Origin: Gracilibacter sp. BRH_c7a
GTDB lineage: Bacteria > Bacillota > Desulfitobacteriia > Desulfitobacteriales > Syntrophobotulaceae
Assembly (NCBI GenBank): GCA_001516055.1
Contig: LOEZ01000055.1
Coordinates: 38,460 to 102,459 of the forward strand
Length of the DNA: 64,000 nt
Reading direction: 5' to 3'
How positions within the stretch are numbered: position 1 is the stretch's first letter; the number at the start of each line of letters is the position of its first letter. A model generated the notes under the pieces. It made no database searches and was not told where the DNA came from. It saw nothing but the letters and a program-made list of their open reading frames with translations. The position numbers and the translations under genes are program-made. Shown one piece after another: positions 36,395 to 45,040 of the stretch.

Positions 36395-36514
36395 TTAAAA
36401 AACAATACCAAGAGCAATAAGCAATAAGATGATTACTGTTATAACAGCAATTCCACCAAGAGAACCTGCACCAAAGCCTGCACCTGCACCGAAATCAGTT
36501 GTAGCTACTGACAT
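36395..36514 (-). CDS. YjcZ-family sporulation peptide (39 residues)
   Basis: Reads MSVATTDFGAGAGFGAGS, LGGIAVITVIILLL and ends IALGIVF. Same Gly-rich head plus membrane helix plan as its neighbour. GGAGG lies 7 bases before the ATG. A sigma-K-like promoter lies at 36562-36589, which fits mother-cell expression late in sporulation. Confidence 0.8.
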   Translation of the reverse strand: MSVATTDFGAGAGFGAGSLGGIAVITVIILLLIALGIVF

Positions 36515-36561
36515 AATAAAACCTCCATAAATTTATTGCCAAATATTGGCTATTACATTTA

Positions 36562-36589
36562 TAACCTATGTCATAAGTTTATTTCCTGT
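36562..36589 (-). promoter_or_regulatory. Candidate sigma-K promoter of the YjcZ-type pair
   Basis: Minus strand AC (36588-36589), 17 bases, CATAGGTTA (36562-36570), an exact fit to AC-N16/17-CATAnnnTA. The ATG is about 40 bases downstream. Confidence 0.55.
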
Positions 36590-36644
36590 TACTAAAAATA
36601 AGAAAAAATTACATTCTTAAAAATTATCTTAATTCGTGGATTCA

Positions 36645-36673
36645 TTGACAAGAAACATCATTACATGTAACAT
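36645..36673 (+). promoter_or_regulatory. Sigma-A promoter of the TrpX-type ABC operon
   Basis: TTGACA at 36645-36650, 17-base spacer, TAACAT at 36668-36673. A 10-bp palindrome TTACATGTAA (36661-36670) overlaps the -10 and could be an operator. No T-box or riboswitch is seen in this leader. Confidence 0.7.
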
Positions 36674-36732
36674 TAAAATATTAAACTAAAGAGTAGATAC
36701 ATAATTATTTATTTATTGGAGGAGGAAATAAT

Positions 36733-37689
36733 ATGAGAAAACTAAAAAAACTATTATTAATCGGGGTTATCCTAATTTTGGCTTTTTCCACTTTTGGGTG
36801 CAGCTCATCATCTGATCAAGTCAGTATAGGTATCGTTCAAATTGTTGAACATCCTGCATTAGATGCTGCCAGAGAAGGCTTTCTCGAAGTTCTTAATGCC
36901 AATGGCTATACTGAAGGTGATAACCTAGTCGTTGATTATCAAAATGCCCAAGGTGATCAATCTACTTTACAGTCCATAGCCAATAAATTTGCTTCGGCCA
37001 ATCATGATATGATTCTAGCGATTGCTACCCCTTCAGCTCAAGCCGTTGCAGGAAGCACTCAAACCATACCTATCTTGATTACCGCAGTTACCGACCCTGT
37101 TACTGCTAAACTTGTTGACAGTTTAGAAAAGCCAGGAACTAATGTGACTGGAACAACAGACATGAATCCAATAGACAAGCAATTTGAACTTCTTAAGCAA
37201 CTCGTTCCTAATGCCCAAAAAGTTGGGATCATCTACAACGCCGGAGAAGTTAACTCTCAGGTTCAAGTTGATATTGCCAAAGAAGTAGCCCAAGCCATGA
37301 ATCTTGAGATACTGGAAGCCACCGTCGCTACAAGTGCTGATGTTTTACAAGCAGCTCAATCATTCATTGATCGGGTCGATGCTATCTATGTTCCTACCGA
37401 TAATACCGTAGTCTCTGCTGCTCAATCTGTAGTCCAAGTGGCTAACGATAATAAGATTCCTCTTATTTCTGGTGAAAGTAGTGTCGTAGATGCTGGTGGG
37501 CTTGCTACTATTGGTATTAACTACAAGAACTTAGGAATGCAGACCGGAGAAATGGCTCTTAAAGTATTAAAAGGTGCCAAACCCCAAGAAATGCCTATTG
37601 AATATCAGAAAGATTTTGATATAGTTATAAATGAAGAAACCGCTCAGATTCTTGGTATCGAAATACCCCAAGAGCTTAGCAACAAGTAG
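36733..37689 (+). CDS. ABC transporter substrate-binding lipoprotein (TrpX type)
   Basis: 318 residues with a lipoprotein signal (MRKLKKLLLIGVILILAF then FGC; Cys at about 23). The mature part belongs to the ABC_sub_bind family (BmpA/TrpX group): GIVQIVEHPALDAAREGF, AIATPSAQAVAG, ITAVTDPVTAKLV, GTTDMNPIDKQ and YVPTDNTVVSAA. TrpX homologs import tryptophan or other aromatic ligands, but several substrates are known. GGAGGAGG precedes the ATG. First gene of a three-gene ABC operon. Confidence 0.9.
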   Translation: MRKLKKLLLIGVILILAFSTFGCSSSSDQVSIGIVQIVEHPALDAAREGFLEVLNANGYTEGDNLVVDYQNAQGDQSTLQSIANKFASANHDMILAIATPSAQAVAGSTQTIPILITAVTDPVTAKLVDSLEKPGTNVTGTTDMNPIDKQFELLKQLVPNAQKVGIIYNAGEVNSQVQVDIAKEVAQAMNLEILEATVATSADVLQAAQSFIDRVDAIYVPTDNTVVSAAQSVVQVANDNKIPLISGESSVVDAGGLATIGINYKNLGMQTGEMALKVLKGAKPQEMPIEYQKDFDIVINEETAQILGIEIPQELSNK

Positions 37690-37723
37690 CAACAAAAGTA
37701 TTAGTAATTTGAGGTGTTAACGG

Positions 37724-38608
37724 ATGTCATCCTTAGTCGTGCTAGGTACAACAGAACAAGGTCTCATGTATGCCATAATGGTTTTAGGGGTATATCTTAC
37801 TTTTAGAATCCTTAACTATGCTGATTTAACAGTTGATGGCAGCTTCACTCTTGGAGCTGCCACTGCTGCTACTTTAATAACCTCCGGTTATAACCCTTGG
37901 TTAGCGACCGGAGTTGCTTTTATTCTAGGCTCTTTAGCTGGATGTTTCACAGGTATTCTGCATACAAAATTTAAAATTACCCCTCTTTTATCAGGGATCT
38001 TAACGATGACTGCCTTATACTCCATTAACCTAAGGGTTATGGGTAAGGCTAATATCTCATTATTAAGAGAGAGAACAATATTCTCGGATTTTGAAAGCTT
38101 ACCCTATATGCAAGAATACGGTGTATTAATCTTAGCCTTGTTAGCTGTCATTATTATCGGTTTCTTCGTCTATCTTTTTTTAGAAACAGAATTCGGACTA
38201 GCTCTTAGAGCAACTGGTGATAATGAGCTCATGATTCGCAGTCTTGGAGTAAATACGGACTTGATGAAGATTACTGGTTTAGCTTTATCTAACGGTTTAG
38301 TTGCTTTTGCCGGTAGTTTTGTTGCTCAGAATCAATTATTTGCCGATATCAGTATGGGCATAGGTATGATTATTATTGGCCTTGCTTCGGTCATTATCGG
38401 AGAAGTATTAGTGGGGACACGTACTATTGCCAGGGCTGTTCTGGCCGTGCTTTGTGGTGGTGTTATTTACAGAGGTATAATTGCTATCGTTCTTCAATTA
38501 GGTTTGGTGGCAACCGATTTAAAATTAGTTACGGCTCTAATCGTTATCTTAGCGTTGATAACCCCACAATTAAGAAGTAAATTTTCTCTTCCCATAAAAA
38601 ACGTATAG
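37724..38608 (+). CDS. ABC transporter permease (TrpY type)
   Basis: 294 residues with about eight to nine membrane helices; BPD_transp_2 family. It has GVYLTFRILNYADLTVDGSF, GCFTGILHTKFKITPLLSGI and LRATGDNELMIRSLG. It lies 34 bases after the binding-protein gene and 10 bases before the ATPase gene; together they form the importer. Confidence 0.92.
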   Translation: MSSLVVLGTTEQGLMYAIMVLGVYLTFRILNYADLTVDGSFTLGAATAATLITSGYNPWLATGVAFILGSLAGCFTGILHTKFKITPLLSGILTMTALYSINLRVMGKANISLLRERTIFSDFESLPYMQEYGVLILALLAVIIIGFFVYLFLETEFGLALRATGDNELMIRSLGVNTDLMKITGLALSNGLVAFAGSFVAQNQLFADISMGIGMIIIGLASVIIGEVLVGTRTIARAVLAVLCGGVIYRGIIAIVLQLGLVATDLKLVTALIVILALITPQLRSKFSLPIKNV

Positions 38609-38618
38609 GTGGTTCTCT

Positions 38619-39413
38619 ATGTTAAACGTACAAAATCTTGTAAAAATATTTAATAAAGGATCTGTCAATGAAAAAACTGCCTTAGATAACGTCTCCTTTA
38701 ATTTGAACAAGGGAGAATTCGTCACAATCATAGGCAGTAATGGAGCTGGAAAATCATCTTTCCTCAATGCCATTGCAGGAAACTTCCCTACTGATTCTGG
38801 AACCGTTATTATTAGTGATAAAAATGTTACTAACTTACCCCAATATGAAAGAGCTAAGTATATTAGTAGAGTCTACCAAGATCCTATGTCTGGCACTGCG
38901 GCTACCATGACTATCGAAGAAAACTTAGTAATGGCCTTACGCCGTGGTGAGAAACGAAGGCTTAAGTTAGCTATTAGAAATAAGGATAAAGATTTCTTCC
39001 GTCAGGAATTAAGAAAATTAGGACTTGGACTTGAAGAACGACTAACGACTAAAGTGAGTTTGCTCTCGGGTGGTCAAAGACAAGCCCTGACTCTTTTGAT
39101 GGCTACCTTTAAAGAACCAGAACTACTCCTATTGGATGAACATACAGCTGCATTGGATCCCAAAACTGCTGAAAAAGTTCTGCAACTGACATGTGATGTT
39201 ACCAAGGAATCGCATCTTACCACCCTTATGATAACTCATAACCTCGATCAAGCCTTAAACGTCGGCGACCGTACAATTATGATGCATGAAGGCCGTATTA
39301 TCTTAGACATACAAGGTGAACAACGTAAAAATGCTACCATAAATGATCTGCTTAAAATGTTTGAAAATGCCAGTGGAACACATTTCCATACGGATAGAGT
39401 ATTGTTCTCATAA
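38619..39413 (+). CDS. ABC transporter ATP-binding protein (TrpZ type)
   Basis: 264 residues. Walker A IGSNGAGKSSF, Q-loop VYQDP, signature LLSGGQRQAL, Walker B LLLLDEHTA and switch His in MITHN. It energises the permease encoded upstream. GGTGG lies before the ATG. Substrate unresolved (aromatic amino acid by family analogy). Confidence 0.93.
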   Translation: MLNVQNLVKIFNKGSVNEKTALDNVSFNLNKGEFVTIIGSNGAGKSSFLNAIAGNFPTDSGTVIISDKNVTNLPQYERAKYISRVYQDPMSGTAATMTIEENLVMALRRGEKRRLKLAIRNKDKDFFRQELRKLGLGLEERLTTKVSLLSGGQRQALTLLMATFKEPELLLLDEHTAALDPKTAEKVLQLTCDVTKESHLTTLMITHNLDQALNVGDRTIMMHEGRIILDIQGEQRKNATINDLLKMFENASGTHFHTDRVLFS

Positions 39414-39464
39414 TAATATACTACTAATCGAACTGAAGTAAATCGGATTCTTAACAGAACAAGT

Positions 39465-39509
39465 ATAAAGAAAACGGGGAAATTTCCGCTGGATGGAAAG
39501 TTCCCCGTT
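39465..39509 (-). terminator. Terminator of the sigma/DUF4349 operon
   Basis: Minus strand: AACGGGGAA...TTCCCCGTT (39501-39509 with 39473-39481) with an inner TTTCC/GGAAA pairing, then TTCTTTATAC. It lies 30 bases after the DUF4349 gene. Confidence 0.85.
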
Positions 39510-39539
39510 CAGTAATTAATAGTGACTTCCTTTGAGAAA

Positions 39540-40820
39540 CTACCCGTCGCTCTTACTCTTTCTAAATGTCCTATATCCTAACCAACCCAAGGCCAGAAGA
39601 AATAGGACTGGGATAGCATAACCTACGAATACAATGATATAATTTGCACCGTTCCAAATAAAGCTAACAGATTTAATCACTGCATTTTTAGCAGCTAGAA
39701 AAGTACTTTCCAAGGAAACGGGCTGCCAGGGATCAGAAACGGATAAGTTACTTTTTTGTGGATAAATATTCATTCTGATTTCCGAATAGTCAACACGATT
39801 ATCCCAGTATTTTAGCTGTCCTTTTAAGCTCTCCATCTCTCGTCTGACATTGGCTAAGGAATCCTCGATCTTAAGGATGTCTTCTACTGTTGCTGCCTTT
39901 TCCAGAATCTCAAGGTACCTCTTCTCTTGTGCTTCCCAAGATCTGAGTCTTGTTTCCACATCGAAGTATTGTCTGGAAACATCATCAGTGAATAAATACT
40001 GATTAGAAACGATTCCGTATTGAGACAGATCTCCTTTGAAGTTTTCAAAGTGCTCAACAGGGATTCTAACGGTCATATAAGCGTTAATCTCGGTGTCCTG
40101 GTCTGTCTTCCTAGACTCCGAAATATATCCTCCCAGAGAAGTAATCTTGTCTTCAATCAGATCTACAGTTTGACCAACGTTTTCTACCCTTAAAGTGGCT
40201 TCCAAAGTGTAGATTATCTTTTGTTCAATTGACCCTTTTTCTTGTTGTTCGGTAATTCCTTGCTCTTCTTGACTAAACGTTGTGGGTTCTTGTGGTGCAG
40301 GAGCATCTTCCGGTGAGAATTCCTCCTTCGCCATAATTGCAGACCTCTCACTGTTTACAGATGACATAAAACCATCGGCCGAACCTGCAGTATCGTAGGA
40401 AACATCATTTCGAGCTTGTTCAGATGCTGCTTTTGGAGAGCCACCCAAACCGACTGTGAATGGAACAGTTCCATTAGATAGAATAGAACCTAGATAGACA
40501 GCAAAGACAACTACAGCTGCCGCAGAGAACATTTTAAGAACTGATTTCCCTTTTTTTCTATTGATGGACTTTAATAAAGAAAGTGGCTTTAGCTTATTTA
40601 GCTGTATTTTTTCGGACTTCTCGTTTAAAGTATCTTGTTCTGCTTGGATTTTTTGACTTATTTCTTCCATTTCACTAGTAGGCACTGAAATCTTGGCAAG
40701 TGCTTTTTCTTTAATACGTTTTTTCAGATTTTCATCTTGATACACGTAGCCGAAAAACTTATTGAGGCGCATCAAATCACCATCTTCTTCCCACATGGCT
40801 GTTATTTTGTCTTTATCCAT
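39540..40820 (-). CDS. DUF4349 membrane protein, putative sigma-factor partner
   Basis: 426 residues. N-terminal cytoplasmic part (1-90), a first membrane helix (about 93-112), an acidic Ser/Glu-rich linker, a DUF4349 domain (about 195-370: ATLRVENVGQTVDLIEDKI, TVRIPVEHFENF, SRQYFDVETRLRSWEAQEKR with a coiled coil) and a C-terminal membrane helix (about 392-415). No zinc anti-sigma motif (HxxxCxxC) is seen. The ATG at 40820 overlaps the sigma gene stop by one base (TAATG) with GGAGG 9 bases upstream. I infer it binds or restrains the sigma factor. Confidence 0.82.
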   Translation of the reverse strand: MDKDKITAMWEEDGDLMRLNKFFGYVYQDENLKKRIKEKALAKISVPTSEMEEISQKIQAEQDTLNEKSEKIQLNKLKPLSLLKSINRKKGKSVLKMFSAAAVVVFAVYLGSILSNGTVPFTVGLGGSPKAASEQARNDVSYDTAGSADGFMSSVNSERSAIMAKEEFSPEDAPAPQEPTTFSQEEQGITEQQEKGSIEQKIIYTLEATLRVENVGQTVDLIEDKITSLGGYISESRKTDQDTEINAYMTVRIPVEHFENFKGDLSQYGIVSNQYLFTDDVSRQYFDVETRLRSWEAQEKRYLEILEKAATVEDILKIEDSLANVRREMESLKGQLKYWDNRVDYSEIRMNIYPQKSNLSVSDPWQPVSLESTFLAAKNAVIKSVSFIWNGANYIIVFVGYAIPVLFLLALGWLGYRTFRKSKSDG

Positions 40821-41323
40821 TAACACTCACCTCCAGCCATTTCTGCTTGGTATACAGTACGAAAACTCTTTTTTGCTCTATACAAGAGACTATCTACTGC
40901 CTGTTGGGTTGTACCTAGAATCGATGCCGTTTCCGAAGAACTGAATCCTTCAATCAGTCTTAATTGAATTACTGCGACCTGAGGTTCTGTTAACTGAGCC
41001 AGGGTATTACTAACTGAAAGAACGGTTGATAGTTCATCTCCATAATCTCTATCACTATGTGCATTTTGAAGTTCTTCAGTTAAAGGAATAATACTGATTT
41101 CTTTCCTGCTGCGATAAAAATCAGCGACATAATTGGCCGCTATGCGCAAAGCCCAATATTTGAGAGTACTTCTACCCTCGAAGCTAGAGATTGAACGCCA
41201 TATCTTAGCCATAATCTCGGCTGTCACATCTTCAACCTCTGGTGTAGGTATGCGCAGACAGACAAACCTGTACACTGCAGGAAAAAGCTCCTCGTAAATT
41301 TCGTCGAATGAAATCTCTTTCAC
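40820..41323 (-). CDS. ECF-type RNA polymerase sigma factor
   Basis: 167 residues with region 2 (YRFVCLRIPTPEVEDVTAEIMAKIWRSISSFEG, read in parts) and region 4 (LTEPQVAVIQLRLIEGFSSSETASILG, TTQQAVDSLLYRAKKSFR). It should direct RNA polymerase to a small stress or envelope regulon. The GTG at 41323 is chosen: AAGGGAGG lies 8 bases upstream, whereas an earlier GTG precedes that site. It is coupled to the DUF4349 gene. Confidence 0.9.
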   Translation of the reverse strand: MKEISFDEIYEELFPAVYRFVCLRIPTPEVEDVTAEIMAKIWRSISSFEGRSTLKYWALRIAANYVADFYRSRKEISIIPLTEELQNAHSDRDYGDELSTVLSVSNTLAQLTEPQVAVIQLRLIEGFSSSETASILGTTQQAVDSLLYRAKKSFRTVYQAEMAGGEC

Positions 41324-41416
41324 GCCCTGAGCCTCCCTTTGGACGATATCCACAATATTTTATTTGTATAATTAGACGGTATTTAATGTCCATTTCTGAT
41401 TGTAAAAAATCAGATT

Positions 41417-41479
41417 ATATGAAAAATAGGCTTCTGGAATAATTAATCAAATAGATAATTACCTTGATCAGAAGCCTAT
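41417..41479 (-). terminator. Terminator of the chromate-transporter genes
   Basis: Minus strand: ATAGGCTTCTG (41469-41479), 32-base loop, CAGAAGCCTAT (41426-41436), then TTTTTCATAT. Confidence 0.75.
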
Positions 41480-41502
41480 ATCACTTGTGCTTATTAATTA
41501 TA

Positions 41503-42036
41503 TCATTTCTTTTTAAAGAGAAGATATCCGAGTAACATAGAAGCAATAACTAGAAAAGCAGGATGAATCCAAGGCAGTAACAGCAGAACCGCTAGAGATA
41601 CTGCTCCAAAAATCCAAGTAATATTATCACTGAAAGCTTTCTTACCCATCTGAATTGCTGTTTGGGCTAATAACACTGCAACAACGGGTCTGACTCCTTT
41701 GAGCATAGACTGCAGAGCGGGTGATTCAGCATAATTCATTATTAGACTACCGAGAAATATTACAATCAAAGAAGTGGGTAGAAAAACACCTACAATAGCG
41801 ACCAAAGCCCCAAGCCAACCTTTTACTCTATACCCTATCATTCCAGCCATTTTAGTGCCAATAGGAGCGGGTAAAGAATTCGTTATAGCTAGAAGGTCGG
41901 CAAACTGTTCGTTATCAACCCATTTATATTTTTTTACTACTTCTTCCTGAATAAGTGGTATCATAGCCGGTCCGCCCCCAAAACTAAAATTACTGGCTCT
42001 GAAAAAGGCTATGAATAAGTCCCAAAGTGTTTTCAT
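41503..42036 (-). CDS. chrA: Chromate transporter, short CHR subunit
   Basis: 177 residues, one CHR domain with about five or six membrane helices: FFRASNFSFGGGPAMIPLIQEEVV, FADLLAITNSLPAPIGTKMAG and KGVRPVVAVLLAQTA. Single-domain CHR proteins work as pairs; the partner is the next gene. Family members export chromate, but the physiological substrate in an anaerobe is uncertain. The inner ATG at 42036 matches the start of the paralog and has GGGG upstream. Confidence 0.9.
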   Translation of the reverse strand: MKTLWDLFIAFFRASNFSFGGGPAMIPLIQEEVVKKYKWVDNEQFADLLAITNSLPAPIGTKMAGMIGYRVKGWLGALVAIVGVFLPTSLIVIFLGSLIMNYAESPALQSMLKGVRPVVAVLLAQTAIQMGKKAFSDNITWIFGAVSLAVLLLLPWIHPAFLVIASMLLGYLLFKKK

Positions 42037-42060
42037 TAATTTCAACCCCATACTTTTTAA

Positions 42061-42594
42061 TTAGAAGACTATATAACCGATAAACATAGATGCTACTATA
42101 AGTAAAGCTGGATGAGTTTTGAAAAAGTATATCGCTCCAGCTGCTCCAGCTGCTATAACCACGGTAAAGAAATCCAGAGGAACATGAATATCAAAAGCCG
42201 CTACCCCCATCTGATAAGCGACTACTGCCAATAGAGCAGTAACTATCGGTCTAACTCCTTTTAACATTGATTTTAATGCTTCAGAGTTAGCATACTTCAT
42301 AAGAAGATTACCTAAGAATACCAAAATAATAACTGTTGGAACAACTGTTGCTGCCAGGGCAACCAAAACACCTGGCCAAGAAGCTACTTGATATCCTATG
42401 TAAGTAGCTATCTTAGTGGCTATCGGCCCTGGAAGTGCGTTAGCTACAGCCAAAGCATCCGTAAACTCAGCGTTGGTCATCCACTTATAATGGTCAACTG
42501 CCTCAGCTTGAATCAGAGGAATAATTGCCGGGCCTCCCCCAAAACCCAGATTACTAGCTCGGAAAAATGCTACAAATAGATTCCACAAATCCAT
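42061..42594 (-). CDS. chrA: Chromate transporter, short CHR subunit (paralog)
   Basis: 177 residues, the same length as its neighbour once the inner ATG is used (MDLWNLFVAFFRASN). It has GFGGGPAIIPLIQ, DALAVANALPGPIATKIA and KGVRPIVTALLAVVA. A GTG at 42609 is an alternative start with the ribosome site too close. The two genes lie 24 bases apart and probably form an antiparallel heterodimer. Confidence 0.9.
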   Translation of the reverse strand: MDLWNLFVAFFRASNLGFGGGPAIIPLIQAEAVDHYKWMTNAEFTDALAVANALPGPIATKIATYIGYQVASWPGVLVALAATVVPTVIILVFLGNLLMKYANSEALKSMLKGVRPIVTALLAVVAYQMGVAAFDIHVPLDFFTVVIAAGAAGAIYFFKTHPALLIVASMFIGYIVF

Positions 42595-42756
42595 AATCTT
42601 ATTTTTCACCTTCCTATATGACTATTCGAGATGCAAACAAAAACTAAAACTAATTATACCAAAAGCTCTTAAGCTTTAATACATTTGCCTGTAACTTTAA
42701 TTTAGAGATTTTATTTAAAGCTGACATTCACTATATCACACCTCTAAGTGGAAAAA

Positions 42757-43335
42757 TTAAATAGCAGATTTAGTCTCTTCTGTTATCTTAATATAGCCCT
42801 TCTTAATCAATAATGCCGTCGAATAATTAACTATAAAATGGCAGATTATCGCTACCCAGAGTAATGAAGTTATGGCATAGGTAAAACCCAAGATAATACT
42901 CATCAAAAAAACTTCTAATAATATAACTAACTTTTTATAATAGCGAAAATGGATTATGACAAAAAATATACTTGCAATCCAAATTCCTAGTTCGGATTGT
43001 ATAATTCCTCTAAAAAGAAACTCTTCAGCTATTGAACCGCTCAGGAATATGATAAATAATTCTTTTAATCCAAACTTCTCCATAATTATTACATTTAGTT
43101 CATCGAATAATTTTTCATTTGGAAACAACTTATGAAAAATAATTTGAAGCAGGACCAATAAGCCGCTCCCTATGATAATAACAACTAAAGCTTCCGTATT
43201 AAACCCAAACTTGAAGAGATGATATAACTTGATATCGTCCAATATAGTAGAAATTAGCAGCAATCCTACTCCGTAGATAATCACTTGGGATAAAACAATA
43301 TTGAGTAGAAACACTCTTTTTGATAACTCATTCAT
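42757..43335 (-). CDS. CPBP-family intramembrane metalloprotease (CAAX/ABI)
   Basis: 192 residues, about five to six membrane segments. It has the EExxxR motif in SIAEEFLFRGII (Glu pair and Arg), the FxxxH-like IFFVIIHFRYY and a further motif near NYSTALLI. These proteases act on membrane substrates or mediate self-immunity; the target is unknown. The ATG directly follows the stop of the M20 gene, so it is translationally coupled to it. Confidence 0.82.
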   Translation of the reverse strand: MNELSKRVFLLNIVLSQVIIYGVGLLLISTILDDIKLYHLFKFGFNTEALVVIIIGSGLLVLLQIIFHKLFPNEKLFDELNVIIMEKFGLKELFIIFLSGSIAEEFLFRGIIQSELGIWIASIFFVIIHFRYYKKLVILLEVFLMSIILGFTYAITSLLWVAIICHFIVNYSTALLIKKGYIKITEETKSAI

Positions 43336-44562
43336 TTAGAAATTCTCTTTCTTAACAAGAAAATCTGTGTCTTCATGACATTCAAGCAAACCCAAAGATG
43401 ACCATACTAGTGCCTCTGTTCCCTTCATCAACGCATTTTCATCGATGTTGAAGCAGGGATGATGATGAGGATTGATTATGCCCTGTTCCCTATTTCCTGC
43501 ACCAATAAAGAACATGGCACCAGGTACAACTTTCAAATATTCAGAAAAATCTTCTCCGCCCATCACTGGATCTAGTCTTTCAATTGAACTTTCACCTAGA
43601 ACGTTACTAAGTATATCCGTAAGTTTCTGAATTATCGCGTGATTATTTATCACTGGGTCATATCCTTTTTCATAGTTGAAGGAGTATTTTGCTCCATGAG
43701 CAGTACAGATTCCTTTAACAATGTTCTCCATCAGATTGGGAATAATTTGTCTCATCTCAGGATCGAAGGTTCTTACAGTTCCATTAAGTTCTACACTCTC
43801 GGGAATGATATTATTAGCTGATCCTCCATGAATACGAGTTACAGACAACACTAAAGGCTTGAGTGGATCAGTATTCCTAGAAACAATACTCTGCAGACTT
43901 GTTACGACATAAGCACTGACTAAAATTGGGTCTATTACTTCTTGAGGCATAGCCGCATGTCCACCTTTACCTATAATAGATATGGTAAAGTTATCCGGGG
44001 CAGCCATTAAAGGACCAGGTGATAATCCAAGCTTGCCAGTTTCTAAGGCTACCCACAGATGTCCCGCTATTATCATATCCACTCCTTTTAATATCCCTTC
44101 ACTTACGAGGTCTTTAGCACCGCCAGGATGTTGTTCTTCAGCATGCTGAAAAATAAAACGAATCTCTCCATTGATAACATCTTTAAAACGAGCTAGGATT
44201 TTAGCTGTACTCACCATCATAGCGATATGACCATCATGCCCGCAGGCATGCATTACTCCTTCGTTCTTTGACTTATAGGGTATTTCGTTTTTTTCCGACA
44301 GATTTAAAGCATCCATATCACTTCTAAGAGCCAATGTCTTGCCGGGAAAACTCCCCTTCAACACTCCAAGAACACTTGTTGGTGTCGGCCTAGAAACAAT
44401 GATACCTGGTATATCATTTAGATTAGAGTAAATCAGATTTGCTGTATTATGTTCCTTAAAAGATGGTTCAGGGTTCTGGTGAATCATTCTTCTCAAAGAA
44501 ATCAGTTCATCTTTTAATTCAGCTACATAACTTTGGACTAATAAAGTTAGTTCCTTCCCCAT
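43336..44562 (-). CDS. M20-family amidohydrolase
   Basis: 408 residues, cytoplasmic. Metal ligands: MHACGHDGH, HAEEQHPGGA, a central lid domain (GKGGHAAMP), and late His in PHHHPCF. The order matches the M20D hippurate/indole-acetyl amino acid hydrolase group, which splits N-acyl amino acids. GGAGGTAGG precedes the ATG. The pairing with a CPBP protease gives no clear substrate clue. Confidence 0.93.
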   Translation of the reverse strand: MGKELTLLVQSYVAELKDELISLRRMIHQNPEPSFKEHNTANLIYSNLNDIPGIIVSRPTPTSVLGVLKGSFPGKTLALRSDMDALNLSEKNEIPYKSKNEGVMHACGHDGHIAMMVSTAKILARFKDVINGEIRFIFQHAEEQHPGGAKDLVSEGILKGVDMIIAGHLWVALETGKLGLSPGPLMAAPDNFTISIIGKGGHAAMPQEVIDPILVSAYVVTSLQSIVSRNTDPLKPLVLSVTRIHGGSANNIIPESVELNGTVRTFDPEMRQIIPNLMENIVKGICTAHGAKYSFNYEKGYDPVINNHAIIQKLTDILSNVLGESSIERLDPVMGGEDFSEYLKVVPGAMFFIGAGNREQGIINPHHHPCFNIDENALMKGTEALVWSSLGLLECHEDTDFLVKKENF

Positions 44563-44781
44563 TCAATCACCTACCTCCAAGCATATATACTGTTTAATTC
44601 TCTTTATATAAGAAAAAATCCTTGGTCCGAGAGCTTTTTAAGTTAAAATTATTTTCACCTTTTTCCTTAATTGGTTATACTTCTATTATTTCCAAACAAT
44701 TACCTGATTAAGATACCAAAAATAACAGATAATAAAAATGTCTCATATAACAAAATCTTTTTACTAAAGGAGGGAAATGAA

Positions 44782-44988
44782 ATGGCTGGTGAAAGAAACT
44801 CAAATACCCCTGCTGTCCAAGGAGCAAAACAAGGATTAGAACAGCTGAAGATGGAAGTTGCTAACGAATTAGGTGCTACTCTTGGTGGAGACCGTACGTC
44901 CCGTGAAAACGGTTCTGTAGGCGGATATATGACCAAGAAAATGGTTCAGTTTGCTGAGCAGCAACTGAAAGGCGGTCAGAAAATTTAG
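44782..44988 (+). CDS. Alpha/beta-type small acid-soluble spore protein
   Basis: 68 residues. It saturates spore DNA and protects it from UV. The conserved blocks are present: a GPR protease site EVANE, then LGATLGGDRTSRENGSVGGYMTKKMVQ. AAAGGAGGG precedes the ATG at 44782; more upstream in-frame ATGs (44671) lie before this site and have no spore-protein similarity. Expression would be expected from sigma-G, but I could not place a convincing -35/-10. Confidence 0.93.
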   Translation: MAGERNSNTPAVQGAKQGLEQLKMEVANELGATLGGDRTSRENGSVGGYMTKKMVQFAEQQLKGGQKI

Positions 44989-45010
44989 CTAAGACACTTA
45001 TTTAAATTTT

Positions 45011-45040
45011 AAGAAGCATTCCATAACTGGAATGCTTCTT
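45011..45040. terminator. Hairpin between the SASP and HD-nucleotidase genes
   Basis: AAGAAGCATTCCA at 45011-45023 pairs exactly with 45028-45040, 4-base loop. It is shared by two convergent genes, though T-tracts are short. Confidence 0.75.

Noticed and set aside
44671..44781. 37-residue N-terminal extension of the SASP
   Set aside because: It precedes the AAAGGAGGG ribosome site and has no SASP similarity.
44640..44781. Sigma-G promoter for the SASP gene
   Set aside because: CATATAA at 44744 lacks a matching -35 and differs from CATnHTA.
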